The position numbers and the translations under genes were made by a program. A DNA stretch of 64,000 nt from Romanomermis culicivorax (Eukaryota > Nematoda > Enoplea > Mermithida > Mermithidae). The notes beneath the pieces were generated by a model. It did no database searches and was not told where the DNA came from. It saw nothing but the letters and a program-made list of their open reading frames with translations. Where the stretch lies: positions 806,001 through 870,000 of the forward strand of contig CAWUHX010000081.1 of assembly GCA_963922205.1 (NCBI GenBank). Direction: 5' to 3'. Of the stretch, positions 1 to 11,700 are shown piece by piece. The stretch's first letter is position 1. Each line of letters opens with the position of its first letter.

Positions 1-1240
1 CTCACCCCTTCGAGCAATGTCGATCGCACGATTTTACTGCTACTCGACTTTTTTCTATAAAAACCGATTTACGGCAAAGATTACCCGTTCTGAACGCCAA
101 ACTTATGCACGAAGTCAATGTCCTGAAATGAAGATAATGATGGAATGAATTGGCAACGAGCCATCTACAATACGTTCAATGAAATGTAACAATGACAAAA
201 AAGTCCAATACAACAAGCGACTATTCAGAGTTTGTCACGGACTATTTCAGTTCCTAGGTTCTTGGTTAGCCTATTAATTTTCAAAATAAGTCTTTCAAAG
301 AAATTTGTAGGAAAATGTCGACTGGTACAGTCAACTTGAGCAAGAAGTATGTTCCTTTTCGCTGCGAATTTATTGTTTGCATGAAAATCTTATTGCGTTT
401 GATGGAGGCTCAAATGGACTATAGCGCCATTCGACGCCTCATTAACATTTTCAAGAATATCGAATGTATTCACTTGCAGTTGGTGAAAGGCAAGTACAGC
501 TCAATATAATTGAGCGTTCTTTTATATCAAGTTCTCATGGAAATTTACTCACTTTATGTTCTGACTTTGCAGGTCATGTCCGCATTGTCGATCCTTGTAT
601 ATCAAATCAAATAAGTATTTGGGATAATAAAAGTTTACGATGCTGAAATTAAATATAAAGCTTTCTTAATTTTTTTAAACACGGAAAACATGCAATCATT
701 ATTAAAAATTTAGATCAATTGCGCATTGGTTCCATTTCGACATTTCATTTCCTTGGAGTAAGCGTAAAAGACTTCATGAGGTGCATTAAAGGTCTACCTT
801 TCGCCAAGTCATTATAATTTAGCGATCCGCAACGGAATCCGATTAATGATATGCTCTTTTTCGACTATATCGTCCAAAATACTTATTCAAATTGACTAGA
901 AAATCGAATCCCGCTTTTTTGAAACTGAATCCTGTTTTCTTCACTGGGATCTTTAACTGTTGGAGGGGGAGAATTTTGGAAAATCGTTGCAGGATTTGGA
1001 ACCATGGAATGCAGAGCCTAAGTTTCCTTTGTTGACTTCAGCAATGCTCCACAGTACGTCGTATTGAATAATCTTTTTTTCAATATTTTTTCAAATAATT
1101 TTTTCTAATTTTTTGAGAATATTTTTTTAAAATTTTTTGAGAATATTTTTTCAAACAAAAAACTGTTTCTCACCAAATACCAACAAAGTTATAAATGAAA
1201 AAGGCCAACTTGAAAGTGAGAAATTCAGTCTATCTATGAC
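1..1240. other. unassigned AT-rich sequence with weak exon candidates
   Basis: No gene can be supported here. A plus-strand ATG at 315 begins a short open frame that meets a GTATGT donor-like site after eleven codons. A stretch after a TTGCAG acceptor near 573 reads about 24 codons to a TGA at 646. The phases of these pieces do not join convincingly, so they are mentioned only as possible exon scraps. A T-rich tract with repeated AATATTTTTT units lies at about 1070-1160. Confidence 0.3.
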
Positions 1241-1244
1241 TTAC

Positions 1245-1484
1245 TGACCTTTCTTCGAAAGCATTGAAATTTTCGACCTCGACTCTCGGCAATTTTACAT
1301 TTTTTTCGCCGTCGGCGTTCTTCGACAAACAAGACTCTAATTCTTGACGGATTTTCGCTTCCATTGAATCGGCACATTTTTTCATATGACCGACGGCGAA
1401 CATTTCCAGCAAAACATGCTTGTCGGCAGCGTACGTCTTGACAAAATCGAATGATAGTTTGAATTCAGTGCCGACTTTTTGACA
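1245..1484 (-). CDS. candidate internal coding exon, unknown protein
   Basis: Reading the minus strand, an open frame of about 80 codons with codon use and GC content richer than its surroundings ends at a good GTAAGT donor (1244-1239). A slightly earlier GTCAGT donor would end the exon at 1249. The acceptor is probably the AG at 1486-1485, with 1491 as an alternative start. The peptide is helical and charged (MFAVGHMKKCADSMEAKIRQ in its middle) with four Cys and no domain I recognise. It could be a downstream exon of the gene whose coding exon lies at 5384-5895, since strand and order agree, but the intervening exons were not resolved. Seen: open frame and donor. Inferred: that it is a real exon. 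Confidence 0.4.
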
Positions 1485-2607
1485 CTGACTCCTTTGATAA
1501 AAAGCAGATGAGTAAATTTTTGGCAATGGTCCGATCCGATGACTGTAATGGCAACGCCACGCGAGACTTTTAGATTTTGAGATAAGGTCGACGTGATGCT
1601 CGATTTTGAGAAAGAAATATTGCATCGATCGCACTTGAAATGCATCCACTATCAATGATCACTTATGCATTAATTCAGTGAGTTTTTCATCTCAAAGTTT
1701 CGATGGAAAAATCTATAAAATTTTTTTCGGTTACAGATGGGATCGCCGTTCAGTTTAAATATAAATACTCTTTAGGGCGTTCTGTGCGGCCTCATACAGT
1801 TTCAAGCAGCTGCTAGTGAGGACATCTGGATTAGCTTCTAACGTACCGCATCGACATAAAAAAGATCAACACTAAAAATTCATGACCCAAGCTTAACCCA
1901 AAATCTTTTGAAACGAGCAATTGCGATCAAAACTTTTTTCCAGTGGAATCAGTACGGCGTGAACATGCTTTTTATTGATTTTAAAAAATAGTGAAAATCA
2001 GATCGAGTGCCTAAATGAAAAACTCAATCTAAGTGACTGTATATTGTGATTTGAATTCAAGTAATAAAAACGTGCTTACTTATAGAACTCAAACTTGAAA
2101 AATTATTCAAAATCTACATCAATCTGCGTTTAATTTTTTTAATCGCTAGAAAATATAATGGGGAAGCAAGTTTCTTACATTTTTCGCTTTTCCACGCGTC
2201 ATATAGATTTGAATTCGTCAGACAACTAAATTTATTCTCAGGGATGTTTTGAGCGAAAAATTTTACAGAAAACGCGTCGTTTATACGATTTTATAATAAA
2301 TACACATTTATACGAAATTTTCAATTGCAATAAAAAATATACTGTATAGATCATGAAGTCAAAAAAGGCTCAAAATATATCATGCGCCTGCTACTGCTGT
2401 GTGATTGATCAAACCTTTCTCTGAAAGTGGTGGAATTAAGTAAAATCATCGGCAAACAATATTCCGTTCTATTTTGTGTTTAGCTACACTGATCTTTGTG
2501 ACGAAAAGTCTGAAAATTTCGATCATTAGACCTTTTAGCTCAACAATTCTAATTCTAAACAGAATTCAGATTTGCTCTGGTAACTTATAACATCATCAGC
2601 TTCGCTT

Positions 2608-2824
2608 ACGCTGAAAAGCAATTCTGGAGATTTTTTCGAAATTCGACGAAATCACTGCTTCTGATATGAAGATATTTTTCCCAAAGTATTTGCTCGCAAG
2701 CCAACATCCCGTAAAACTGGTTATTGCATTGATCACTTTGCAAAAATTGAATCATGGTTTGTGAAAGTAAGACTAGTGCACGAAATATCGGATTCATTGC
2801 CCGGTAATATTCTCCATTTTTCAT
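2608..2824 (-). CDS. candidate coding exon, unknown protein
   Basis: A minus-strand open frame of about 70 codons begins with an ATG at 2824 and ends at a GTAAGC donor just before an in-frame TAA. The peptide looks like a globular helical protein (LLSQTMIQFLQSDQCNNQFY in its middle) and has no low-complexity character. I do not recognise a family. No acceptor with a clear pyrimidine tract was found upstream, so the 5' boundary is uncertain. It lies between the exon candidates at 5384-5895 and 1245-1484 on the same strand and may belong to the same transcript. The phases could not be joined directly. Confidence 0.3.
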
Positions 2825-2999
2825 CGGTCAAACCGTTTTGAAATGCCGTTGAATATTCATTTGTGAACTGTTTTGAATAATAATATTTCCCATAACATTT
2901 TAGGCATTCCGGGTAGAAAGAGAAAAGCTTGGATTACGGGGGGAAGTTAACCAACAGAAAAAGCTTGAATAGTAATGAAGTCATGAATTTTTGGTCAAG

Positions 3000-3240
3000 G
3001 ACATACATGCACATAGGGGGGATAGGGGGGGGGGGTAAACCCCCATACCTGAGACCCTGGCCAAAAAATCGTCAAACACCCCCACCTGAACTTTTTCCAA
3101 GACAGCTTTTTTCATTATTTTTGTGCATATTTTGTATGAAAAACAGGCTTGCAGAACTTTTTTTTTGTTTTTTTGCTCACCCACCCCCTACCCCTCAGGG
3201 AAAAAAGTCCATGGACCCTAGCCCCTAAAAAATTCTTGCC
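3000..3240. repeat. G/C-tract repeat, CATGCACATA termini
   Basis: The stretch opens with ACATGCACATAGGGGGG, contains a G run followed by CCCCCATACCTGAGACCCTGG, and ends near CCGTGCATGTC. A related copy in the opposite orientation lies at about 18880-18985 (CCAGGGTCTCAGG ... CTATGTGCATGTATGG). The inverted ends suggest a small non-autonomous DNA transposon. The Pro-rich open frames crossing it have no coding support. Confidence 0.45.
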
Positions 3241-3679
3241 GTGCATGTCTGGTCAAGGAACATAATTTTTTTCAAACAATGTTCAAACTGAATCACGGTT
3301 TATTGTTATCATCATCATCATGAGTTCATTTCATCTGCAGGTAAAATGGATGGTTACCGTTTTTATGACCGCTTCACGAGTTACCGTGTCTACGCACCGT
3401 TTGTTGTGAAAATGACGATCTCATAATTCACAGCTCAAAATACAACCTTCCTAGTAGTTGCTACAGTTTTTTCGAAAGCTAACATTTGGAATATCAGAAA
3501 TTTGAAAAGATTATTATGAGACTCTGCTCTATTTTGCTCTTTTCAAAGTGGATTCACCGTTTTATCATCGACTCGAATTAGAAAATTCATTCATCATGTA
3601 GAAAAGAAACGCAAAAACAAACCAATTACAAGCAGACATGAACATCTCAATTTTCTTGATTATCACAGGTACTCTTTTC

Positions 3680-4330
3680 CTCCGTTGGCTCATCCCGAAA
3701 ATTTCTGAAAAACAATATTAAGGTCAATGATAAGAAACTATTTCAAATAGAATAAAAGAGTGCTAAATGAATTGGTATGAGGAAAAGACTCGTGGTCAAT
3801 TCATGGAATAGAATGAAGCTTGCTTGGCAGGTGAAACTTAATGAAAAACTGATAAAAATCAGAAGGAAAAAATGATTGTACATGGAAATAAAGAATATGG
3901 AGAGGCTGTAAGCAAAAACTCAACTTGCAGAAACCAGGAATAATCGTAAATAAAAAACAAAATCAAACAAGATAGAAAAGTCGAGAATTCGAGGAACCAA
4001 TCAAACAAAAATCAAAAGAGAAAAAAAGCAATCAAAATAAAAGATAGATGAATATGAAGGAAAAGAAAATAAATGTGAAATGGTTGATGATAAGAAACAT
4101 CAATCATGAATGGTAAAAACGACAAAACTGGGCATTGGATACACTTTGACGATAATTTGATCAGATTCAGCGATATTCGGAACAATCTCAAATAAAAAAC
4201 AAATAAAAGATGGAAAAATTAGAAAAAAATTTAGGAATAGGAGAGAAGAAACGATACTATTTAAGTAAAGCTAATGAATAAAAAAATTAGGAAAAATAAA
4301 TATGTGAAAAATATTGGAATATGAGAATAA
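3680..4330. repeat. A-rich, purine-biased non-coding tract
   Basis: About 650 bp are dominated by A with scattered G (AAAAACAAAATC, GAAAAAATG and similar), with no open frame of interest. Similar composition is seen at 12300-12890 and, as the complementary T-rich strand, at 63835-64000. This may be a dispersed degenerate repeat or simple intergenic filler. Confidence 0.4.
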
Positions 4331-4333
4331 AAC

Positions 4334-4805
4334 TGTCGGGGTTACTGTGGGTGCACGTGTTCAGCTTCCGGCATGGGGGTGATTTAGCATAGATTTGTAA
4401 TGCCACTGTTTCGCGTGTTTTTGATATATGCTGGAGTCTATTTATTTTTGATGGAAAATGTTAGCGTCGCCGCCTATGGTCTTTGTTATGTATGTTTTTG
4501 ATATTTGCATTGACGGCATCGTCTTGTTTTCCCAATACAATGCTTATATGGTAATTTGCATTGTTTTGTGAGCGTAGTGGAAGGTATTTTCAAGGATAGG
4601 ATTGGAGACTGGGGTAGGAGCTCCTGAGGTATGTGTCAAGGTGTTCTGCCTGAGGTTTGGTGAAGTACTGGAGTGTATCTGGTGTTCCGTGTGAGAGAGT
4701 TTTGGTGTGTTTGTATTTTGTTAGCCTGTGGTCAGAACTGTTGCAGCGTCCTTTGTATTAACCCAAAGGTCAGTTACATCATCTTGACCCCACAGCAGCC
4801 TAACA
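4334..4805. mobile_element. solo LTR candidate, 4-bp target duplication
   Basis: A 472-bp stretch begins TGTCGGGGTTACTGTGGG and ends GACCCCACAGCAGCCTAACA, so it has the TG...CA ends of an LTR. It is flanked on both sides by the tetranucleotide AAAC (4330-4333 and 4806-4809). Its base composition is G/T-rich, unlike the A-rich sequence around it, and resembles the LTRs of the elements at 53-63 kb. No internal region is attached, so it would be a solo LTR left by LTR-LTR recombination. The four-base duplication matches that of the complete element at 53551-57554 in length. Orientation is not certain. Confidence 0.5.
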
Positions 4806-5383
4806 AAACCGAGAAATGAAATAATGCAAAGTGTTCGAAATGGGTACTGCAAAAAACAGCATTGTTAATATTGGGAAGAGTGAAGAAGTAAAAAAATCAA
4901 AGAACAGAATGGAAAGTTAGCACAAAAAGAGAAGCGGGGAAACGTAAAATCGATTTTAAGAGTCTGAAAATAAGAATGGAAGACCTGTAGTTATATTTAT
5001 TTAAAATTTTAGTCATCGCAACAACGGCAAAAAGTAGTTCAAAATCGGCACGCATTTTAACCACAGGAAAATCTCTATACTGTAAAAAAGATATTGAATT
5101 TCATAAGACCCAATGGGAGACCAAAATCAATGAAACAATGTTGTTTTACCCACTTTTCATTTGGATGACTCAAAGCTGCACTACTCGAGAATTGACGATT
5201 TGACTATGACAAAATTGTAAATCTGTCAATTCGCCGCTGGTGGACAAAAATATGTTTTTAATTCACTACAGTGATGAGATTCGTAATTTTTTCTTCATCT
5301 TTTTAATCTTCTACTTTCATCTTTTTTTCAAAATAAATGGGGTATAAGTCCATAAATATAAAAAATTGACTGTAACTACTAAC

Positions 5384-5895
5384 TTCAAATGCATCTCCTC
5401 AACATGGAGCTTGAAGTACAATTTTCGAATTTCGGCTTTCAACTCGGCAATTTTGACCAAATTTCTTCTCACTCGCTCCAATTCGATCTTTTGTTGCGCA
5501 ATAAACGCGGTCTCTTTTTCGTGGGTCAAAATCCAATTGCCGGTCAGCCGACGACCACCGTCCCTGTCTTCTTCATCGTTCAAAATTTGCAATTCGAATT
5601 TTTTTCGGTTCAAAAATCGCGATACGATATCATAGGATAATTTTTTTCTGTCGGTGACCGCCGACGAAATCGCTACGTTTTTCTCTATCAATTTCGTCGA
5701 TCGATTTTGCGAATCATTATTGTCGTCATTGCCGTCATCGATTTTCAAAGAATCATCGTCGTCCGAAATCGTCGGCGCCGGTTGAACGACCGACGGCGTT
5801 TCGTCATCTCCGATGGACGTCGTCATTTTGGCGCCTATATTTATCAGCGTCGTCGTTTCACTGTCGAAAGTTTTGCGTTTCTTGCCCGGCGGCAT
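5384..5895 (-). CDS. 5' coding exon of an acidic, coiled-coil protein (unknown)
   Basis: The exon starts at an ATG (5895-5893), encodes MPPGKKRKTFDSE... and runs 170 codons to a GTTAGT donor (5383). Reading through would give a stop at 5317. The first residues are basic (GKKRK, possibly a nuclear localisation signal). Residues ~40-75 are rich in Asp, Asn and Ser with a poly-Asp run. The last ~60 residues are strongly helical with regular Leu/Ile spacing (RVRRNLVKIAELKAEIRKL), typical of a coiled coil. GC content and CG-rich codons contrast with the AT-rich flanks, which supports real coding. I do not recognise the family. A nuclear role is inferred from the basic motif only. Exons at 2608-2824 and 1245-1484 may continue it. 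Confidence 0.6.
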
Positions 5896-5989
5896 ATCAA
5901 AATTATTGACGTTATTCCGGATGTCAGAAGTGCGAATATGCCTGATGAGCACGTTGAATACACTAAAAATCGTTACCCGGTTTGAATAG

Positions 5990-8490
5990 TAAGATATACT
6001 GTCAGTTTACTGTAGACTGAATCACACATGTCACAAGACAGGGGTGATAAAGAAAATGTCTTATGAGCCCTTAAAATTTTGTGAATATCGCGGCGTGTTA
6101 CAGTAGACTCAACCGAATGATGATAGTTCAGTCAAACGAATATAAACCGGAAGTCATCAAGGACATGAATGCTTCTGGCGATGGTATAAAAGAAAAGGGT
6201 CCAACTGCGAAAAGTTAGGGACTTCGGGAAGTAAGACCTACTGCATTTTCGGGCATTCACAGTTCCGATTCTGAGCCAAATTTCCAGACCTGCAATTCAG
6301 CAGAGATTTTTTACCAACTCAACAATTTTAAAATCGACTTTTTAGACGAATAATGACCGTTTCAGTAATTCTTGTTGCACAATGCTTTTGATGCTACAAA
6401 GTTCAAGGTTTTGGAGATCTTGTTTCACGTAGAATTTTTTCGCTTTTTGTCGAGCTATATTCTCGAATAATTCCATTCAAAATATTGTACCTTCAATTTT
6501 TGACAGTCATAATGGCTGGAATATTGGCTTGAACCACTTTCCTACAAGTCAATATTATGTTCAATAGAAGGCAAGGAAATATTTTCTTTTATTTTCTCTA
6601 CGGCTTGACATGAAAAAAATATATCACGATAGTCTTTTTTTGGCTCGAAAAATAATGACTTCAACCAACTCTTGATGACTTCTGGTTAGAAAATACTACA
6701 TTAAAAGCTTTGCGTTAACCGTTTTAAGGACAGTACAATATTTTACCGTTTACTAAATTTACGAACGTTTTTATATAAAACAGTACTTGTAATCGAATTT
6801 AGCTATTTACAAGCCTTAGAAGTGAAACAGTTAATAGAACCAAATCGACACTAGAAAAGGGAGTCAAAAATCGAGCGAATGATCTGGCATCGCAGACAGT
6901 ATTTTCAGAGACGAGAATCGGTATCGATCATGGAAGTTCTGTGTTTACCTATGAAACTAGCGTAATTGCCTAGCATTTCTTCTATTCAAGTTCAAAATAC
7001 TACCTAACTGAACCATCAGAATTTTTGATACGACTACATATTCGCAATTGAAATCGACATCAAAGGTATCATCGAGACAATTCACATTTACGACACATTT
7101 TAGCAGGTTGTACCCAAGAACGAGAACCTTAAGAGAAGACGGTTTATCTATAGTCAACGTACAACATCCATCCCACGTTTCAAAAAACTGAATCGAGGAG
7201 CAAAACACCGAGAAGACAAAATGTCAATTGATCCCAGCGTCTCTGTATTTCACGCTTCTCTGAACCACCATAAATGCTGACTTATGTCATCCTGTCCAAT
7301 GTAAACTACTAAAGGTTGTAAATATTGTCCAGTGTAAACTTCCAAAAGTTGAAAGTCTTCACACAATATCGTACTTTCAAAAAATTTCAGAAATTCCTTA
7401 TTTTACTCTAGACATATCATAACAATCTGAAACTATTGCCAAGCTTTCCTTTATTGGGTCTATTATTTTTGCGAGAAATGACGGCAGGTTTATCCGTCAG
7501 GAAGATTATGAATTTTCCACCGTGATACACGTGCGAGAGTCATCCAATGTTTCGCTGACCTCTTGCCATGTTTCTGACTGTGTTATAACACTTCAGTTGA
7601 AAAAGTGGCATTCGATTAGTCATGATCGGTACGACTGAAAACAAAAATGAAGCTTCATGTTGCAGCTCCTCATTTTTGCACCACTGCAGATAGATCCTGG
7701 GAATGTCGCCTTGGTTAGATTTTTTCCATTCACAGACGTTTCAAATTGCGGCAAGCCTTTCTCTGTGTTTGAAACTTCGAGTTAAAAAGCAACTACAGCT
7801 CCGTATATTTGTTCTATCGCAAAACTTCATCACATCTCGTGAAATTGAAAATCTGCGAGTAGATTGCTCATTTTACTTGATTAATCTCTCGCTACTTTTT
7901 TCAAAAATAATTCTACAGTTGTTTCCTAATTTTCGTATTTCGAATTTAAATTCCACAAAAAGTTAACTGAGCTTAGCAAAGGTCTGAACAAGCAGCAAAT
8001 GCTTACAGTAGTTTATAACTTTTTCTCTACATGAGCCTCAGTAGGAAAAAAATTGTTTTTCCTCGGCTTAATTGTAGCAGTTAGAAATACATTTTGCAAA
8101 CAGAAAATATTCACTGGTGATGTATGGTCATCACCTGCCCACAGGTTTCTTTGAATGTTTTTGCATACCGAGGCTCATTTAAAAATGTATGGAATATAGC
8201 AGTCACAACTTCTAGAACATTTCCATTTTTGACACTAGTTTTGTAAAAGATGATAAAGTAGGTTTCATTTGGAGCATAGTTTTCACAGAATGGAAAACTT
8301 TATACTATATAGACAAATGCATGAATTCTTTCATGACAACCGGACAACTAAGATCGAATAAACAAAATCATGCCCAGTTATTTTTGATTTGCATAGAATT
8401 ATGTCAAAATCAAAAATAAATTTGACTAGGTTATAGGAAAATTATCAGTAACGGTCTTTTTGTTGTCGAAGAACGGGAAATTTTTTTCGT
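5990..8490. other. no gene recognised
   Basis: This AT-rich stretch separates two minus-strand genes. Open frames at 6957-7208 (minus) and 7703-7966 (plus) are short, lack flanking splice signals I trust, and show no family resemblance. An AATAAA on the minus strand (8499-8504) probably serves the gene that ends at 8721. Confidence 0.4.
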
Positions 8491-8498
8491 TGATTAAA

Positions 8499-8504
8499 TT
8501 TATT
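8499..8504 (-). promoter_or_regulatory. polyadenylation signal AATAAA of the secreted-protein gene
   Basis: The minus strand reads AATAAA about 217 nt after the TGA stop at 8723-8721, a normal 3' UTR distance. No closer perfect hexamer was seen. Confidence 0.4.
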
Positions 8505-8720
8505 AGCTTACTATTTTTCCGAATTGAACTTACTTTCATCGATTCATTGCATCTGACATTTAAAAATAAATAGCCTGTCATCGTGAGGCAATACTCTGTC
8601 TATTCATCGTATTTGATACGTGAAACAATTTACTTCGAACCCCTATTCTTCCCAATCGAGAAAAAGAAAGAAAACAAATATGGACAAAAAATAAAAAACA
8701 AATGGAGTGCATAAAATTGA

Positions 8721-11700
8721 TCAAGAACAAGGATCTGTGGCCTTTGTGATACAAACATGTGAACGAACGATGTTGATGTCTCGGGCCATAAGTGTGTCCA
8801 AAATAAATTCGTTTTCTTTTAAAGCTGGATAACAATCGCCTAACATAGAGCGATAAGTCGATCTTTTGTCGTCGGGGATACATTTGCATAGGGCTAATGT
8901 AGTTTCTTCCAATGAATCTTTGCAATCGCCAAGCCTATATTGTGGAAGAAAATTATTGGGCAAGCATGTAAAGCTGTAGGATGGCGACATTCTCTGAATT
9001 CCATTTGACTGGGAGGTAAGAATGTTTGAATTCACAGACTGCCGTAAACATTTTAGCCACAATGAGTTTGATCTTACTCAAAACTAGTGAAAATAGGAAT
9101 TCTAGATCATCAAAATTACCAACTGATGAAGCTATCCAAAAGAATTTTAAGAGAGCAAGAATTTAATCACGAGGATATTAGACAGGAGAACACAACCTAA
9201 TGTGCCTGCACTCCCGGGCATGTTACTGTGGGTAATGAATTCATTATCTTTCTGCCGTTTCCTGCAGCTTACTTTTCCAAGCATCGAGCATTACAAGTAG
9301 AAACACTGTATTCTCGAGCCCGTTTTTCGAACAAATTCCAACCCGGGTAATCACGAGCTTTGTTGAAAACATTGCTAATGCACTGTCTCAATTTGTAAGC
9401 GAAATCCGGATCAGTCGTACCCATACATATGGATTTGTCCTGCGTCAAATTGAACACTGCTGTGGAATAGTAGTTGTCGATCAATCTGAATTATTGATTC
9501 TCTAAATTTTGCTGGCGACAGACGCACAACTTTTTTCAGCAAGCAGGAGTCGAATCAAGACTATAAATTACAATAACCAGAAGAGGTACTTTACTTCGCA
9601 TTTTCAGATCAATAGAGCTGTTGTCGATCAATCCTAAATATTGATTTGCTTATAATCCATGAGTTTTTCCTGCTGATCAACAATTTTTTATGAGAAAATA
9701 GCGAACGAAAATGATGTCTCGGTACTGTATTTTGAATTTTAATGTTTTGGTTTTTCAGTGCAGATCTTTTTAGCTGGCTTTATTTTTGACATGTTTTGAT
9801 AATGTGGCCCGGAATCGATAACGCAATGAATCATTCAACAAAGAAGGGTTTGGAAGATGAAGTTTGATGATGCAAAATTTGACGTCTTTACGATCGTTTA
9901 CTGTAAGTGAGCAAAGTTATAGCAAAGTATGGTAACTGACTATTCCGTGGAATGAGCAAGTCAAATTATTACTGTGTGCGACCGTAATTCACGTTACATG
10001 GCTTCTGTCAAATTCATTTCGAATAAACTCGAAACATCGTATTCAAAGTTTTTAAGAACTTACAAAACGTCGAGCGGTATTTCAGCGATTTTGTCCTCGT
10101 TTTCGCACGGCACCGTGAAATTTTGACCAAGTAAACGCCGGCCGCACTCTTGAACGTCTTCGCGGACGGCGCTGCGTATTTTCCGCTTGCATTCCATCAA
10201 TAGATCCGTGTCACCGACGAACAACGATTTCGAAGGCCAATCGGTCAGATTGACCGGCGCCCGGTTAACCAACGGTACGGAGCGGAAGCTACGTTTGCGG
10301 CGGCGCAAACGCAAGAGTTCCTCTTGCGGTTTGCAGTTGTACAAATATTTTTCGGCGTCGTCGAAAACTTGTTGCGGCGAGAGCAGTTTGATTTTTAGGC
10401 AACCGAAACTAAAAGTATCTATTTTGCGAAAAAAATCCACAGGTACATTGGGATCTTTGGTTCAACAGTAATCTATACGCAAGAATAGTAAAGTTGCATT
10501 TTTAGAAAATTAGAAAATTTTTTTCAGAAAATTTTGAAAATATGACGAACTGTCGCATTTTATAAAATGACAATATAATGCCCCGGCGACAGTAAATCAT
10601 TATTTTCAGTCGCAATCATACCGATTGATCAATTCTGTAAAAGTGACATTCTGAAGAAACTTGTAACGTCTATGTTATCAAATCGTCTAAACTTCACAAA
10701 GTTGATGTATTCCTGCAAAAACACTGGAATTCGTACATGTAATAATAGGGAGTAGTGTCATAAGAATGTTCCTGGAATCGTTGACCGCATATGCTAATGT
10801 CCTTCAATGATTTTTCGATCATACGCTACAATTGGGCTAGGGTAATGGACCTCCGCCCTTCGGAACCAAAACCAAAGAGAGCTGGAAAACTTTCATTTTT
10901 TAGAAAATAATAATTTTTCTAACAAAACGTAGTCAAAAATGTAAATGCCTTCAGCGTTTGGCGTCATTAATATGAACTCTATGGATGTTTGGGCCACAAA
11001 TTTTGTTTTTTCCCGACTTTCGAGGCTAAAATTCCAAAACTTTTCCTAATCACTTTCTACGCAGAAGTTCGGAAAAGTTCATCCATAAAAAACCTGGCAT
11101 ACTTCTCCAGACCATCGAGATCCGTTACATGTACATGTTTCACTTATTAATGACCACAAAATTTTTAACACGATCAAAGCAATTTCGTTCATCAGACTAT
11201 ACCCCATAACGAGATTTGGGTGATGGGTTTTACCCTAGTCTTACGCTTGGAAATTCGTTAACTATCTTGGTAAAAATGACTCACTGGTCAAGCGAAGTGG
11301 GAGAAAAATGACTTACTAAACAAAAGTTTGGCAAGTGTCATAGTGGGTATACCAATCATAAAGAAATGAGTCAATGGGTACTTTTATAAAAAATGATTGC
11401 TATTGGGTATTATTTGTTGAGAATTGGTGGTCAATTTGAGAAAAATACGTTCACGGTGTCCACAGTTTTGAAAATGTAATGTACTGCATATCTAATTTCG
11501 ATGTGTGGAATAGGAAAAATTGACAACTGCAGAGCCCGCCACAGTTTTTTTTAAGAAAGAAATATTTTTGGCTCCGAAAAATTTTTTTTAGTATCGTTGT
11601 AAAAAGTACATAGAAATCTTGACGAAGTTACCTGGTCGCAAAACGCTTTCTCTAGGCTCTGAAATCAGGAAAAATTTCAAATTTGATTTTCTAATTCTTC

